Part shown: one piece after another, positions 1 through 11,357 of the stretch | How the letters are laid out: each line of letters starts with the position of its first letter | Position numbering within the stretch: the stretch's first letter is position 1 | NCBI RefSeq assembly: GCF_037975245.1 | Contig: NC_092577.1 | Coordinates: 16,134,013-16,198,012, forward strand | Direction: 5' to 3' | Length of the DNA: 64,000 nucleotides | Source of the DNA: Apostichopus japonicus | Lineage: Eukaryota; Echinodermata; Holothuroidea; Aspidochirotida; Stichopodidae | Translations under genes and position numbers: made by a program | The notes under the pieces: model-generated | What the model saw: the letters and a program-made list of their open reading frames with translations, nothing else | The model's database searches: none | Told to the model about the DNA's origin: nothing

Positions 1-2380
1 TCCGACATTTCCGATAACCCTTTATCCAACATCTTGAAGAAATTGTGCCAGCCAATGAATAAGCCATGTTCTTTCATTAATCGTGAAAGATCAATCAATT
101 GATTTGGCAAAACATATAAAACGCACTTGAATAGTCAAGAAAGACCCTTTTTTATAGTTGTTTCCTTACAATCTAACTGAGACACAGAATCATGGATTAA
201 TAAAATGTCTGATGTCTGCAGGACATGGGTTCTTCGATTGGCTTATAACATCCGTACTGGAACAGCAAGTGCCTTCGCCTTTCTTATGTAGAGAACCTTA
301 AGGGTTAACAATCCCAATGTATGGAAACCAGGGCTGAGGGTGTATCAGTTTGGCGAAGTTCATTTGGTTTCTGTGTCCATGTTTTGACTTGTTTTTTTTC
401 CAAAAAGTCTGCTATAACTTCCCCTTATGACCCTGGACTTCTGAGCCTGTGGAAGAAAACATCCAAGATTCTCTCATTTCTAAAGGGTGCTATACAGATT
501 TTCTACTAATTCTGTCTAACGCCGCCACCCCCCACCCCCACAACCCGACCTCCCCGTCCTTTGTAGCATACTTTCTTTTCTTAGTAGAAAAACTATGCTA
601 CTACCTTCCAAAGTTTCATGTAAAAGTCTGTTACCTACGTCTATGTCACTAGGTATTACTTAGCCTAATGTTTATGAAGAGCAAAGCCGCCAATAGCTAT
701 ATCAAACTGGAAATGAGCTGGAGTTTTGATGTTTTCACTTGTCATAATACTGCTATTTGTGTATTGGACTGTTAACGTTTACATTGAGACTGACAGAAAA
801 CCAAGAGAATTAATGTATAACACCCCCCCCCCCCTCCCCACTCCATCCCAAGTCTCACTATGGCATCAAACATTGGCAAAAAGGTAGCTCCATGCCAAAT
901 TACTCCCGTACCGTGCAAAGGTGATGTAGGTCTTAGATATGTTCGGGATAAGTTCATCACAAGGATCTCCGTTATATAAGTTCGTATCCGATGGTTTGGA
1001 TTCCTTCTATTTAATCCTAAGTTATTGTTAGGCTGACACTAAGAATGGCTTAAATTAATTAACCTTGGTCTAAGTATTGTAGTCTTGGCGGTCACAATTA
1101 TAATTTGAGTGGTTTTTCAGAATTTTTATACAAGTTACATCCATGGTCATCATGGTCCTGACTTACACCATGGGTTTCCCCATTTACATAACTCTAATTA
1201 AATGTACCGACACTGTTGTTACACTGATTCAGTACAGAAATAGCGTTACTGTAGTCTATAGCTACTCGCGCAACAGGTATAAGCATCGAATGTATTGCAA
1301 TCATAACACTAGGCTGCTATTTAGGTTTACTATTGTTGACCCACTGGTCAATCCGTTTTCACGATCGTGTAGGAGATACTGCATTAATTAATTAATAGAT
1401 GAGGTGGAAATAATAAAGATATTACCTTCCCATAGTCCGGGGTGCTTTCAAATGGATGTATGTTGGTTCTAAAATCAGTATGACATGGTTTTATGATGGA
1501 CTTGTCCCAAAGGGTAATATTCGTCGTTATGCAAAAACGCAGAAACTTTGACAAATTGTGTTACTGAGTGGGTCATAATAACGAATGTAGTATTCGTCAG
1601 TATGTGAAAACGAGAATGCGCCTTAGATGGACAATCGTCAAAAACCAGTCAGAAATAACTAATAAACTAGACATTTTTTGAACTTCTAACCCGGCTCAAT
1701 CGATTCTTCACCCTCGAAATAGGTAACAACAATATTGAACTCAATTTCGCCAAAAGTGCATATTCGCCACTACGCCAAAACGGGGACGATGTGTGTGGCC
1801 GACATGTCCCATTATTTTGACCACCATTCCAACACAACAATGGTCGCATAACTGTTACTGAATAAATTTCTAAAAATGTTTATTATACGAGGGGTTATTC
1901 TCTAAAAAAAACAATTTTTGGGGTTATGTTTTTGTTGAAGGAACATAAAACACTTCTTGTTATTTGCCATTGAAAATCGTTCACAAACGCATTTTGGGCT
2001 TTAACTTCATCCACTTTATTTTGTCAAGTGATTTGTGTCCGTGATAGTGTGATTCTGCATGGATGTACCTCTAAGACAATCACCACTATCCAAATGAACC
2101 AGTTTTAAAGTGACTTGGAAATTAAGGCAGGGAATTGTTTCTTACGCTATGAAGTTATCGATTAAATTCAATGATACTTGTAATATAAACATTAAATAGT
2201 GGCTATATTAGAAAACAACGTAGCTGACATCGATCGAATGCTCTGAACATTGTCATGACTGAATTCATTGATATTGGCATTAAAAATGTGCATGTCAGCC
2301 ATTTTGAAAAGTCTCTGATGCACATGCTGTTGGTACATATGTTCCAAAATGTTACTATTTTTGCCATTCTTTATTTGCAG
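1..2380. other. No recognised gene
   Basis: I see no coding domain, RNA gene or element end in this stretch. It has a C-rich tract near 822-838 and a C-rich patch near 525-560, with otherwise AT-rich unique-looking sequence. The short open frames here are in mutually inconsistent frames and carry no recognisable motif. Confidence 0.5.
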
Positions 2381-2473
2381 GGATTGTTGAAGAAGAGCTA
2401 CCAGAGATTGAATTTGATCATATTCCTGATGTCACAAGAAATGATCAGATGGAATTTTATGTTAAAATTTTAG
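2381..2473 (+). CDS. Candidate internal exon, unidentified
   Basis: A 93-bp segment lies between a good acceptor (ttatttgcag just before it) and a GT donor just after it. In one frame it encodes about 30 acidic residues beginning IVEEELPEIEFDH, with no stop. The length is a multiple of three, so it could be a symmetric internal exon. No domain is recognised. It could belong to the same transcription unit as the HECT relic downstream, or be chance. The evidence is only splice-site grammar and residue composition. Confidence 0.25.
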   Translation, partial: GLLKKSYQRLNLIIFLMSQEMIRWNFMLKF

Positions 2474-2559
2474 GTTAAAATGTTACTGTACATGATCAGT
2501 GTTTTCATTACGGCTTAAAATCCAAGAGTCCCAGGACCCTCGACTTTTATTTCGAGAGT

Positions 2560-3960
2560 CCTGAAGTATTGTGTTCAATAAAGACATTAAATGTCCTTAA
2601 AATGTCAATATCTCGGCAACCGTATGTCCGATTTTGATGAAACTTGTGTTGATGGCATCGTGATGTGGTTGGGTACATGATTGTTTATCTCATTAATATT
2701 CATGTAGGGGCAGGACCAATTGTAATTTTGCTCGCAATTTCGTTTTCTCAGCTGTGTGTAGGTGGATTTATGTCATAATTGGTATATAGGTAACCCATGC
2801 TGAGTAGACGATCCCTATTTATTTTGATGACAATATCATGAAATTTGTGAGTGGATGTGGCTTAGAGCGAATTCCTTAAACTGTTGATATCTCGACAATG
2901 ATACATTTATGCTTGATTTTGATCCAACTTGTTTTTCTAGTATTGGTAGGATGTAAGGTATTGTTATGAAATAGTGATGCCATCTCTTTGATGTTACCGA
3001 ATCACTCCATCGAGACACCTTACGGGCCTCTTATGTATTTATCTAGGTCATGGATTCAGTTTTCCCACGAGAAGTTTTTAACTATCTTATTGAATCTTGG
3101 TACAGGGCCTTTTCCCAAAATAGATTCCATTATGTCTGTGGAACATTCGAGAAGGTTCTCTCACGTGGTATGGAAGTTTCCATGGAAAGGGGATGGACTT
3201 CCAAACTCCCAACCAATCAGGGCAGATCAGTGCCAGCGCACTTATTTTTATATCGTTAAGTTAATACAGGATGGTCAGGTTATTGGCTGCCTACTGATTA
3301 TGCGCAGTGAGATTTTATGGAAGTAAGGTTTAAAAGTAAAAGGGGGTCAGCAAATTTATCACTCCGTCAGCGCTCCGTGATCAGTTCGTCGCTTCGTCAT
3401 TGCTTCGTTACTATTTCATCACTCCTAATTGTTTAATTGACGGAGTCAAGTCAAGTCAAATCATTGTAATTTTGTTTTATTTGTAAAGAGAATCGACAGA
3501 GAAGAAATTATACCGAATCATTAAATCAAATCCTATCTCGTCAAATTGTTTTTCTGTGAACTCATTGTTTTCTTCCGTTCGAGACTTCTCCTGAAGAAGC
3601 ATAAATACGGCATCAAGATATCCCAGTACCTTTCTATCGCGAGTCCCGATAAAGTATCACTATCGGAGGAGCCGGGCTCGTCACAATATTACAGTATATG
3701 GGTGGTAGAAAATTTGATCTTGTTAATAAATAAATATTAATGAGGTGGCATGACTAATTGTCATTTTACCTATAACGGCTGTATGTATGTAAGTTGCCAA
3801 TAGTGAGTAGACAAACCATATATCTATTTTGGTGCCAATCTCATGAATATTAATGAGTGGTAGGGCTTGAAGCAAAATGTTTGAAATGTTAATTTTACAT
3901 CAAACTTTAACATTTGTTTGGAAGTTGATGTTGCATTAATAGTTGTAAAGGGTCAGGACT
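2560..3960. repeat. Diverged dispersed repeat split by a solo LTR
   Basis: Blocks on either side of the solo LTR share related phrases: 'atctcg(g)caa', 'gattttgatgaaactt', 'ctcattaatattcatg' and 'gagtagac...ctatttattttg'. These recur near 2600-2700, 2780-2950 and 3740-3900 as imperfect units of roughly 250-300 bp. Similar wording reappears at 12500-12720. This looks like a widespread non-coding repeat family of the host genome. Unit boundaries cannot be fixed by eye. Confidence 0.5.
2962..3693 (+). mobile_element. Solo LTR of the young Ty3/Gypsy family (copy 1)
   Basis: This 732-bp copy starts TGTTATGAAATAG and ends CAATATTACA, the same ends as the LTRs at 18618 and 27156, and matches them along most of its length. 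It is flanked by the 4-bp direct repeat gtat (2958-2961 and 3694-3697). No internal retroviral sequence is present, so it is a solo LTR left by LTR-LTR recombination. The position where the full-length copy has TATAAAAG reads TTTAAAAG here, so its core promoter is weaker or lost. Small open frames inside it recur in all four LTR copies but resemble no protein. Confidence 0.9.
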
Positions 3961-4029
3961 AATTGTGCATTATGAATAATTAAAAACCTAATTTTTAGAT
4001 GCCAAGGAATCTGAAAACCTCTTGGTTTT

Positions 4030-5000
4030 CTTGTTAGCTCATACCAGCATGTTGGTGTGAGCTTATTGTTACAGTGCGGCATCTATTATTCTGTCAACAA
4101 TTGCTCATGAAATTGATCCTCTGCATTCATACTTCGATGGTTTTTCCATGAAACTTGGACACAGTGACCATTGGGTGTGAGACCATCAGGAGTGGTCCGA
4201 AATTGTAAGTAAAAAATCATCGCTGGGCCATAATGAGCCATTTTGTACAAATACACAAAATGCTTCTACAGGCACAATGTTGAGGGTTTGTCACGATAGT
4301 ACTCTGGTAGTGCTGCCGCCAGGGTGTTGAGGAATTTGGGGTGAAAGGTCACGCATGGGCCATATTATGAAATTATGCAAAATGCTTTTCCTACAGATTG
4401 TATTTTACAGTCTTGTGGGTTTCTTAGTGCCTCCTTTGGGTTGTTCAGCATTTTGGGGGCCATATGGGCCATTTGATGAAATCACTCAAAATGAGTCTTT
4501 TACTACCAATTTGGCCTAAAATTGGTTCGGCTCTCAGATTTTTTAGGCCCTGAAATGTTTTCGCCCTTTATTTTTGCGGTGCCCTCATTTTGTGGGGTTT
4601 CAAATTTTCTTCGCCCAAAAATCTGTGCCCTCAAATTTTGTTGGGCTCTGAAAGGTATGAGCTTCTGCACCATTGGTGCTCTAGTTTATTGCCGTCTACC
4701 AATCCATCTGTCTGTCTGTCCACAATTGGTGCGAATTGCTCTATCTCGTACAACGTTTGATGTATTTTTCAGAAACTTGGCCATAATGATCCTTGGGTAC
4801 AGTGCTATCAGGAGAACTGAAAATATTGAGGTCAGAGGTCATCTAATGGTCAAAGTGATCTGATGTTAACCAATGTCAAAAACTGAAAACCTTGGTATGC
4901 TGATAATTAAGCAGTTTCAACTAGGATTAATGCTTGGCATGGCTATGGTATAAGCTTCTGCACCATTGGTGCTGTAGTTTAATCCATTGAATCATTGAGC
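4030..5000. repeat. Dispersed repeat family with 'agctcataccagca' and 'caccattggtgc' motifs
   Basis: A block starting 'tagctcataccagcatg' at about 4034 and two blocks with 'agcttctgcaccattggtgc' near 4668 and 4949 also occur near 16490-16540 in reverse orientation, and a third copy of the first motif lies near 60700. These imperfect palindromes flank GGTCA-rich filler. This is probably a non-autonomous DNA element family, but I could not define paired ends with a target duplication. Confidence 0.45.
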
Positions 5001-5784
5001 CAATGTTAATCAAGTCAAATGTATGCCTTTCGTGAGCCATGAAATTTGTCAGATTTAACTGCAAACTGCAGATTTTAGGCCTGTGCATCAGTATACTGTG
5101 TTGGCTAAGTTACAAATCCCCCCGTTTTGCAAACCCCTTCTAAATTTCTATTGGCAATATGGCATTAAAAACAAGTAATAATGATAATTTATTGTGATAA
5201 GTTCAATAATTCCTTTGCCTTACAGATACTGCTTAAAAAAAATTAGGTGAGGGATCAAACACCTACCTATACACATATGCACTGAGGCTGTGTACAGTTT
5301 AAGCACATGGTCGAAGCAGCCAATTGTAACGTACAGGGGACATATTCAGTGTTAAATTTGTGTACTGCTACATTGCTTATGAACTGCTAATATCCTAATT
5401 GTCAGACACCGTAATAATCAATCAGTAAGGGTAACAAGGCTTGCACAGGAACTATGGTTCCTAAAATGCATTAATAGTCATGAGTAACCAGTTGTTTCTA
5501 CAAAGAAATGGTTTCTTCGAAACTTCACTAATTGACGTCATTATTGATGCTCCTCTCCAATATTTGACCTCTCTCAAACCTGTGACTTAAATAAGGTTCT
5601 CATAATTGGCATGTTGAACCTATATACATAATATGGGAAATTAATAGGTCACAGAGGGTTGCATTGGGGGTATCCAGTAACATTCTCATTGAGCTCTCGT
5701 GAACTGAAGGGAATACTTCTTTGCACAAATAATGTGCCCATTTCCTCACAGATGACTTGTCACTTTTGGTTTTCTTTTTTACAG
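5000..5784. other. No recognised gene
   Basis: Non-coding AT-rich sequence, ending in a pyrimidine-rich stretch and an AG acceptor at 5784 that introduces the HECT-like segment. No domain or element end is visible. Confidence 0.4.
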
Positions 5785-6820
5785 CATTCTTCGAATTTAA
5801 TGCAAGTCTTGAAGGAGAAATGGACATTAAGATCCCCCGTGACGAAATTGTGGACACTGTAGTAAATATCCACACAGATTAAGAAGCATGCAAATCTAAA
5901 ATGAATGTAACATTTGATAGTGAATCCGTACAGGACCTGGGAAGCCTCACAAAAGAAGCGATGACCATGTTTTGGAACAATGTCACGAAGGAATATTTTA
6001 CAGGGGAGCATGTTACAGTTCCCTGTCTGCCACTCTACATGTAGGAAAGAAAAGTGGAAATACCGAGCTATTGGACGGGCACTCACCCATACCGTCGCTC
6101 TTACAGGAACGTTGCCATGTAGACTGGCAATCTCTGGGTTCGCGGTCATGGTGTTCGACAGTGATGTCAATCCTGAACTTCTGATGCAAGATTTTTTGCT
6201 TTTCATCACCCCCGCCGAAAAACCCTTAGTTGTGAAAGCAATTAACAACTTTTCATCATTGTCCAGCAGTGCTCTAGAGAGACTTACAACCTTTATGAGC
6301 ATTAATGGGTTATTGGAAATTCCAAAGGTAAGTGAAATTCATGATCAGATTCTCGCAATTGCAGAGGAAAGGTTGATCAAAGAACCTAGGCGTTTCTATG
6401 CACTGATGAAAGAAGGCATTCCGGAGGATCATCTAAATCTCTTTTAGAACAACCTTACTATAGAACACTTGAAATACATTCTTGAATGTCAAAGACCAAC
6501 ACCTGCTAAAGTTGTTGCTGCACTCAAGACATCAAGTGCTGATCTGAGAGCAGAGGAGGAGTGCATCCTCTACTTTTTGAAAGAGTTTGTGTGCTCTCTT
6601 GATATTGAAGATCTAATGAATTTTCTTAGGTTTGTCACAGGTTCCATTCATATGCCAGTCGATAGTATAACTGTTAGCTTTGTTGCTACATACTCCGTCG
6701 GCCTGTAGCTCATGTACATTGGAGCTTAGTATAGCATACAGTAGCCTTGAGGAGTTCAGACGAGAAATGAAGTTGTACCTTGTTAATTGTAATGTTCTAA
6801 TAACATTTTGTCCAGCTTAA
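5785..6820 (+). pseudogene. HECT-domain (G2E3-like E3 ligase) coding relic
   Basis: A pyrimidine-rich tract and acceptor at 5784 introduce coding sequence that resembles the HECT domain of the G2/M-phase-specific E3 ligase-like proteins often expanded in fish and echinoderm genomes. The N-lobe is represented by 'MNVTFDSESVQDLGSLTKEA' (about 5901-5960). A middle segment includes 'AIGRALTHTVALTG'. The C-lobe approach 'DLMNFLRFVTGS' (about 6610-6650) is followed by the family-like end motifs 'RRPVAH' and 'LELSIAYSSLEEFRREM', and a stop at 6818-6820. An in-frame TAA at 5878-5880, a TAG near 6042 and at least three frame changes (near 6000, 6700 and 6715) break it. HECT ligases transfer ubiquitin through a C-lobe cysteine. 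No intact product can be made from this copy unless the breaks are assembly errors. Confidence 0.65.
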
Positions 6821-7083
6821 TGATCTGTCCCTTTAACCCACTGTCTGGTACCATTTCTATTCACCCCTAGTAACCAATGCCTTGGCCCTCTCTCTCCTCT
6901 GCCAATGATAGCACAGGAATACTGTTACTCCCTAACCTTCTTGACCCCTGCTACTGGTATGCAGGACTTTGGTAGCTCATATTATTATTAGGACTTTATC
7001 ATATACAACCAAGCAGTAAGGATCAATATATAGATTAGTGTACAGGATATACTGTGTTGTGTGTTTTTATAGGAACATTTTAC
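6821..7083 (+). mobile_element. Probable 5' LTR of Mag/SURL-like element 1
   Basis: The sequence between the HECT stop and the presumed primer-binding site ends 'ggaacattttac', followed directly by TGGCGATGAGG, the style of primer-binding start used by the Mag/SURL lineage. The phrase 'agcagtaaggatcaatatata' at about 7013-7033 recurs at about 10988-11008 after the element, as expected for an LTR pair. The left boundary (TGATCTG at 6821) is a guess based on the TG rule. I found no convincing target duplication. Confidence 0.4.
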
Positions 7084-7134
7084 TGGCGATGAGGTAAAGT
7101 CTGTGTTTTTATTTAACTTTCTCATTCTACCGTA

Positions 7135-7967
7135 ATGGCAGCCCAAGCAGCTTTACCACCATTTCCTCCACTGGATATTTCTGTGGACATCCATGCAATT
7201 GGACCACGTTGGACCACGTTTGAGAATTTTTTATTAGCCTTGGATATTAAAGATGACACACGCAAACGGGCCCTCCTCCTGCACTCTATTGGAGAAGCGG
7301 CCTATGATGTGTTTGATACATTACCAGACCGTGGTGAAACCAAGGATTATGACAAAGCGGTAACAGCCTTATCAGACTACTTCACACCTCAACAGACCAC
7401 AGAGTATGAAGTGTACCTTTTTAGGTTGGCCAGACAAAAGGATGAGGAAACTGTCGACAATTATTTACACGCGACTTAAGCAGTTGGCGTCGACATGCGA
7501 ATTCGCAGACGTAGACAATGAAATCAAAGCGCACATAGTACAAACGTGCAAATCCAACAAACTACGCAGATCAGCACTACGAGCACCTGTAAAAACTGAA
7601 TGATTTATTAGCAACTGCAAGAGCCATGGAATTATCAGAGTTCCAAGCATCAGGAATCGATGATTCTGGTCATTCTGAACCAATTCGCAAAGTCACCTCA
7701 CATAACACACAAAAACATAATCACGGGAAGCCTAAACAACCATCGTCCAGTACAAACCTAAAGTGTCACTTCTGTGGTGGGGTGTACCCACATCCTAATG
7801 GAAGGGATGGTTGCCCCGCCAGTGGAAAAACTTGCAACAGCTGTGGAAAGATTGGGCATTTTCAAAACAGTGCCGATCTGCGGACGGAGCTTCCTTCAAA
7901 CAAAAGCAGAAACATAAGTAAAAACGCAAATTTGGTTAACCATCACCAGAAATGGTCAACCAAGTAG
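7135..7967 (+). pseudogene. gag of Mag/SURL-like Ty3 element 1 (broken)
   Basis: The ATG at 7135 opens a capsid-like region ('ALPPFPPLDISVD', 'DTRKRALLLHSIGEAAYDVF', 'ALSDYFTPQ') typical of gag from the Mag/SURL Ty3 lineage. Frames change near 7460, 7600 and 7620. The 3' part (7626-7967) carries two zinc-knuckle-like modules: a long-spaced CHFC...C and CNSCGKIGHF, the second having lost its last cysteine. Gag would coat the RNA and form the particle. The breaks show that this copy is dead. A close copy of the zinc-knuckle half is at 17325-17564. Confidence 0.8.
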
Positions 7968-8650
7968 ATGTACATGTTTCTGACTCGAGTGACGAGTACG
8001 TGTTCACCCTAAACAACAAGCATACTTCTGTTCACACTCCACATGCTGACATAACAGTGTGCGGAACCTCATTTTCCATGGTGTTGGACACCGGCGCAAC
8101 AGTGAACATCCTGGATAAAAATTCGTTGAACAAGCTGAAACATCCTCCAAAGCTGAAACAATGCACCATGACCCTAATCCCTTATGGATCCAAAAGGTCA
8201 CTTCCAGTATCAGGACCGTTTGAAGTTGAGGCAGAATCGAAACACAAGTTCACAATTGCGAAATTGTACGTCGTCGCAGGTAACTCAGGTGCTTTGTTAA
8301 GTTACCGAACAGCCAACGAACCTGCACTCATCCAACTTATCAATGCGACATCATCATCATCATCATCGGAGACCGTTCCCGCAAATCTGGTACGTAAGCA
8401 TTCTATTGTTTTCGGGGATCGATAAATTGAAAGACTATAAAGTCACAGGAGGATACCCTTCCACATCCGTAAAACGGTGGAAGCGGAATTGAAAATGCTT
8501 GAGGATAATGACATCATAGAGAAGGTTGATGGCCCGTGGGTGTCACCTATTGTCGTAGTACCAAAGCCGCATGCACCTAACAAAACATCGAGAAACATCA
8601 CCACATTTTCGACCCATGTTTGCCTACGCCGATACAAGTGTCTAAGTTTG
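7952..8650 (+). pseudogene. Protease and N-terminal RT of Mag/SURL-like element 1 (broken)
   Basis: The frame starting near 7952 contains the aspartic protease motif FSMVLDTGATVNILD (about 8077-8120), then a linker with a Ser run (about 8347-8368). After a frame break comes the RT entry region 'EAELKMLEDNDIIEKVDGPW' followed by VSPIVVVPKP (8478-8570). The conserved RT fingers downstream of 'KPHAPN' are missing, so a deletion is likely near 8580-8650. Stops at 8424 and frame changes confirm decay. Confidence 0.8.
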
Positions 8651-8659
8651 GGAATATCA

Positions 8660-9614
8660 TCAGCGGCATAGTTATTCCAGAATGTTATCAGTCAAACACT
8701 CGAAGGCATTCCTGGTGTTTTGAATATCAGCGATGATATTTTAGTTTTCGGTAAAACCCCACAAGAGCACGATAAATCACCAGCGCTCGTATTTCAACGC
8801 CTAAGTGAAAAGGTCTCACTTTAAACAAGCAGAAATGTCAGTTTAGTAAGGATTCATTGCAGTTCTTTGGATACGTGTTTACAGCTAATGGTATTTCGCC
8901 AGATTCTTAAAAGGTGTCTGCTATTCAAGAAGCCTCACCACCTACAAATGTGAGCGAAGTGCGCAGTTTGCTTGCAATGACTAACTACTGTGCGCGGTTC
9001 ATCTCAAATTACGCAAATACAACTGAGCCATTGCGTGAGTTAATTCATAAGAATGTAGTTTTCAAATGCATCAAAGTAGTTTTCAAATGCATAAAAAAAG
9101 CATCAAAGTGCCCTCAAAACCTTGAAATCTAATTTCACAAGTGATACAGTTATGTCATATTTCGATCAAGGAAACCATACAGAATTAATCGTGGATGCAA
9201 GTCCTGTAAGACTTGGTGCCATTCTAACACAGCGCAAATAGTCGCATGCTCAAAGCACGTGTTGTTGCATAAGCCAGTCGAGCGTTATCTCCGGTTGAAC
9301 AACGCTACTCTCAAACTGAACGAGAGGCATTAGCCGTTGTCTGGGCATGTTAACATTTTCGGCTATACTTACACGGTGAGACATTCAAAGTCTTATCGGA
9401 CCATAATTCCCTTGGAATCCATCATAAACAAACCGAAATCTTACCCACCAGCACTGTTAGAACGGTGGAATTTGCGACTGCAAGATTACAATTTCAAATT
9501 GGCGTACAAACCTGGTTAAGGACAATCCTGCGGAATATATGTCACGTCATCCCATACCAGAAGGGAGCACTGACAATTCAATTCGCATGACCCAAGCTGC
9601 AGAGGAATATGTTA
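8660..9614 (+). pseudogene. RT palm, RNase H remains of Mag/SURL-like element 1
   Basis: The RT catalytic region reads VLNISDDILVFG (about 8720-8755); the N-I-S-D-D form is usual for the Mag lineage. RT thumb and connection pieces ('NGISPDS', 'SLLAMTNYCARFISNYANTT') follow. RNase H signatures are 'ELIVDASPVRLGAILTQ' (about 9183-9236) and 'YSQTEREALAVVW' (about 9305-9345). Several stops and frame changes occur. The sequence stops at the LINE insertion at 9632. Confidence 0.7.
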
Positions 9615-9631
9615 ACTTCCTACTGGAACAG
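9615..9631 (+). repeat. Target-site duplication (left) of LINE fragment
   Basis: The 17-bp sequence acttcctactggaacag is repeated exactly at 10093-10109 on the other side of the LINE fragment. This is the length and arrangement expected from target-primed reverse transcription. Confidence 0.9.
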
Positions 9632-10092
9632 GGCAGGGCTTTATTTTATATGGGGTAGACCCTCCAGTTTGTTCGGTTGCTGTGTTGCACCGCATAATTT
9701 TTGTTTGCTCTATTGTAAAAAAAAACATGTTTGGCGGCATAGATGTAATGTGGTTTTTAGGGGGAAATTTGCCAGTTGGCAGGCAGTCCTGGAGGCGGTG
9801 AAGTCTGTCTTCGCCTTAAAATTGAAGGCGATTTTCGCCGTTTATCTTGGGCTGCCTTTTTTGGACGCTGGTGTGCTGGGGAGGGCTTTTTCGTTTCGCT
9901 GCGCGCGGGTCGTCCTTTTGTAGTTTTTGGAATGTTTGAGTGGGGGATTGAGCGTTGTCTCTGCAGGTCGGCGGGCGTATGTTTTTTTCTTGGGCTCGCT
10001 TGACCTGAGTTTCGTTTGTCAGAATGGGATGGTTCGGTAGTGCCGTTTGGCCGTCACGTTTTGTATCCCGCATGGCGGGTCACGTAAAAAGC
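9632..10092 (+). mobile_element. 5'-truncated Tx1-clade LINE copy
   Basis: About 460 bp matching, in reverse complement, the 3' end of the LINE at 47026-52600 (the region 47026-47480), with an estimated identity above 90 percent by eye. It contains the end of ORF2 and the 3' UTR with the short hairpin CCCGCATGGCGGG and ends cacgtaaaaagc. It has no poly(A) tail, like its larger relative. It lies in the integrase region of the Mag/SURL-like element and is bounded by the 17-bp duplication at 9615-9631 and 10093-10109, so it inserted after that element was in place. Confidence 0.9.
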
Positions 10093-10109
10093 ACTTCCTA
10101 CTGGAACAG
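10093..10109 (+). repeat. Target-site duplication (right) of LINE fragment
   Basis: Exact repeat of 9615-9631, marking the downstream junction of the truncated LINE. Confidence 0.9.
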
Positions 10110-10974
10110 TCGGTTCCAAAAGCGACGACTGTTAAGGAAATTCGAGAGGCATCAAAGTCGGTTGCAAGTTTGTGAGTCAGTAGGGCAGTCGTTGATAACA
10201 CATGGCAGCAAATACTTCGCGAATGTTCGGATGCTACGATTCGCAAGTTTTATAACATACGTGATGAGCGAAGAAGGACATCTTACTACGCGGATCACGG
10301 GTCGTACGTGATACCGAAACCACTCCAAATGCATGTCTTGAAACAAGCGTATGAAGGTCATCGGGGACTTGTAAAAACAAAGCAGCTACTTCGTGAAGAA
10401 GTCTGGTTTCCGGATATTGACAAACAGGCTCAAGAACTAGTCAGTTCATGCTTACCATGTAACGCGACAACCCCTGAGAGGAGTCAGGAGTGTGTAAACA
10501 TGTCCGAGCTACCCGCAGCTCCATCGATTTTTGTGCACCTTTTCCATCCGGAGATTATTTCTTAGTAATCATTGATGACTACTCGCGATATCCTATTGTG
10601 GAAATCCTATTGTGAAAAGTCCACATCGGCCAATGCCACTATTCCCATCCTTGACAAAGTTTTCTCAACATTCGGTATTCCCCAAGTTGTCAAATCCGAC
10701 AAAGGACCACCTTTTCAAGGAAATGACTTTAGCAAAGAGAGATATCCCCCGTTTGGCCACAATCCAGCGCTACTGCGGAACGCTTTATGCGAACAGTAGA
10801 AAAGACTATTCGTGCCGCGGTGATCAAAAACAATCGATCATGCCGTCAGGAACTGCATGTATTTCTACGCAACTACCGTGCAACGCCCCACTCCTTAACC
10901 AAAATTTCACCCGCGGAACTTTTATTCGGACGAAAGTTACGGATAAAACTCACAACAAGAAGCGATTCCATTGC
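10110..10974 (+). pseudogene. Integrase remains of Mag/SURL-like element 1
   Basis: The HHCC zinc-binding module is visible as 'AYEGHRGLVKTKQLLREEVW' followed by CLPCNATTPE (about 10348-10475). Downstream, core-like pieces are 'PQVVKSDKGPPFQGNDF' (second catalytic Asp, about 10684-10730) and the closing motif LRNYRATPHSLTKISPAELLFGR, read in pieces, near 10865-10930. Frame changes separate each block. The integrase would join cDNA to the genome; this copy cannot. Confidence 0.75.
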
Positions 10975-11020
10975 TATACAATCAAGCAGTAAGGATCAAT
11001 ATATAGGAACATTATACTAA
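10975..11020 (+). repeat. 3' LTR remnant of Mag/SURL-like element 1
   Basis: Contains 'caagcagtaaggatcaatatata' split as in the 5' copy near 7010, then 'ggaacatta', with the middle part deleted. It marks the end of the element. Confidence 0.5.
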
Positions 11021-11357
11021 TGAATACTCGTATCAATATACGCTACTGTAAATTGATCCACCTCTCGCAAGTGTAGAAACTCACATACCAGACTGCCTTA
11101 CCAGACACTGCATAGAACTATGTAATGGTAGTACTGCTGCTGTTAGCAATGCACTAGGGTAGTTACATGTCATGCCATAATTTTTGTTCTGTTAGGCCTA
11201 TATTATTCACTAGTGCATCACTTAAGTTATTGAGATAAGCTAATCCTTGTCAGGTCACATCACAATTTTTCACCTACATTATAACCATGCATCTAGCATG
11301 AGTATTCCTGTAATGTACATAAACATTGGATACATTTGAGGTCATGTTAATGTTTTT
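11021..11357. other. No recognised gene
   Basis: Short AT-rich spacer between the Mag-like remnant and the terminally inverted repeat array. A phrase near 11190-11260 (attattcactag... gtcaggtcac) is related to blocks near 13330 and 13490, so it belongs to the same dispersed repeat family. Confidence 0.4.

Noticed and set aside
3050-3259. Open frames inside the LTR (also at 18706, 27244, 54907) conserved in four copies
   Set aside because: They are shared because the LTR itself is repeated. Two overlapping frames are equally preserved, residue content is unremarkable and no family is recognised.
4522-4863. Open frame of 113 codons
   Set aside because: It runs through the repeat family with 'caccattggtgc' motifs and shows no domain; likely chance.
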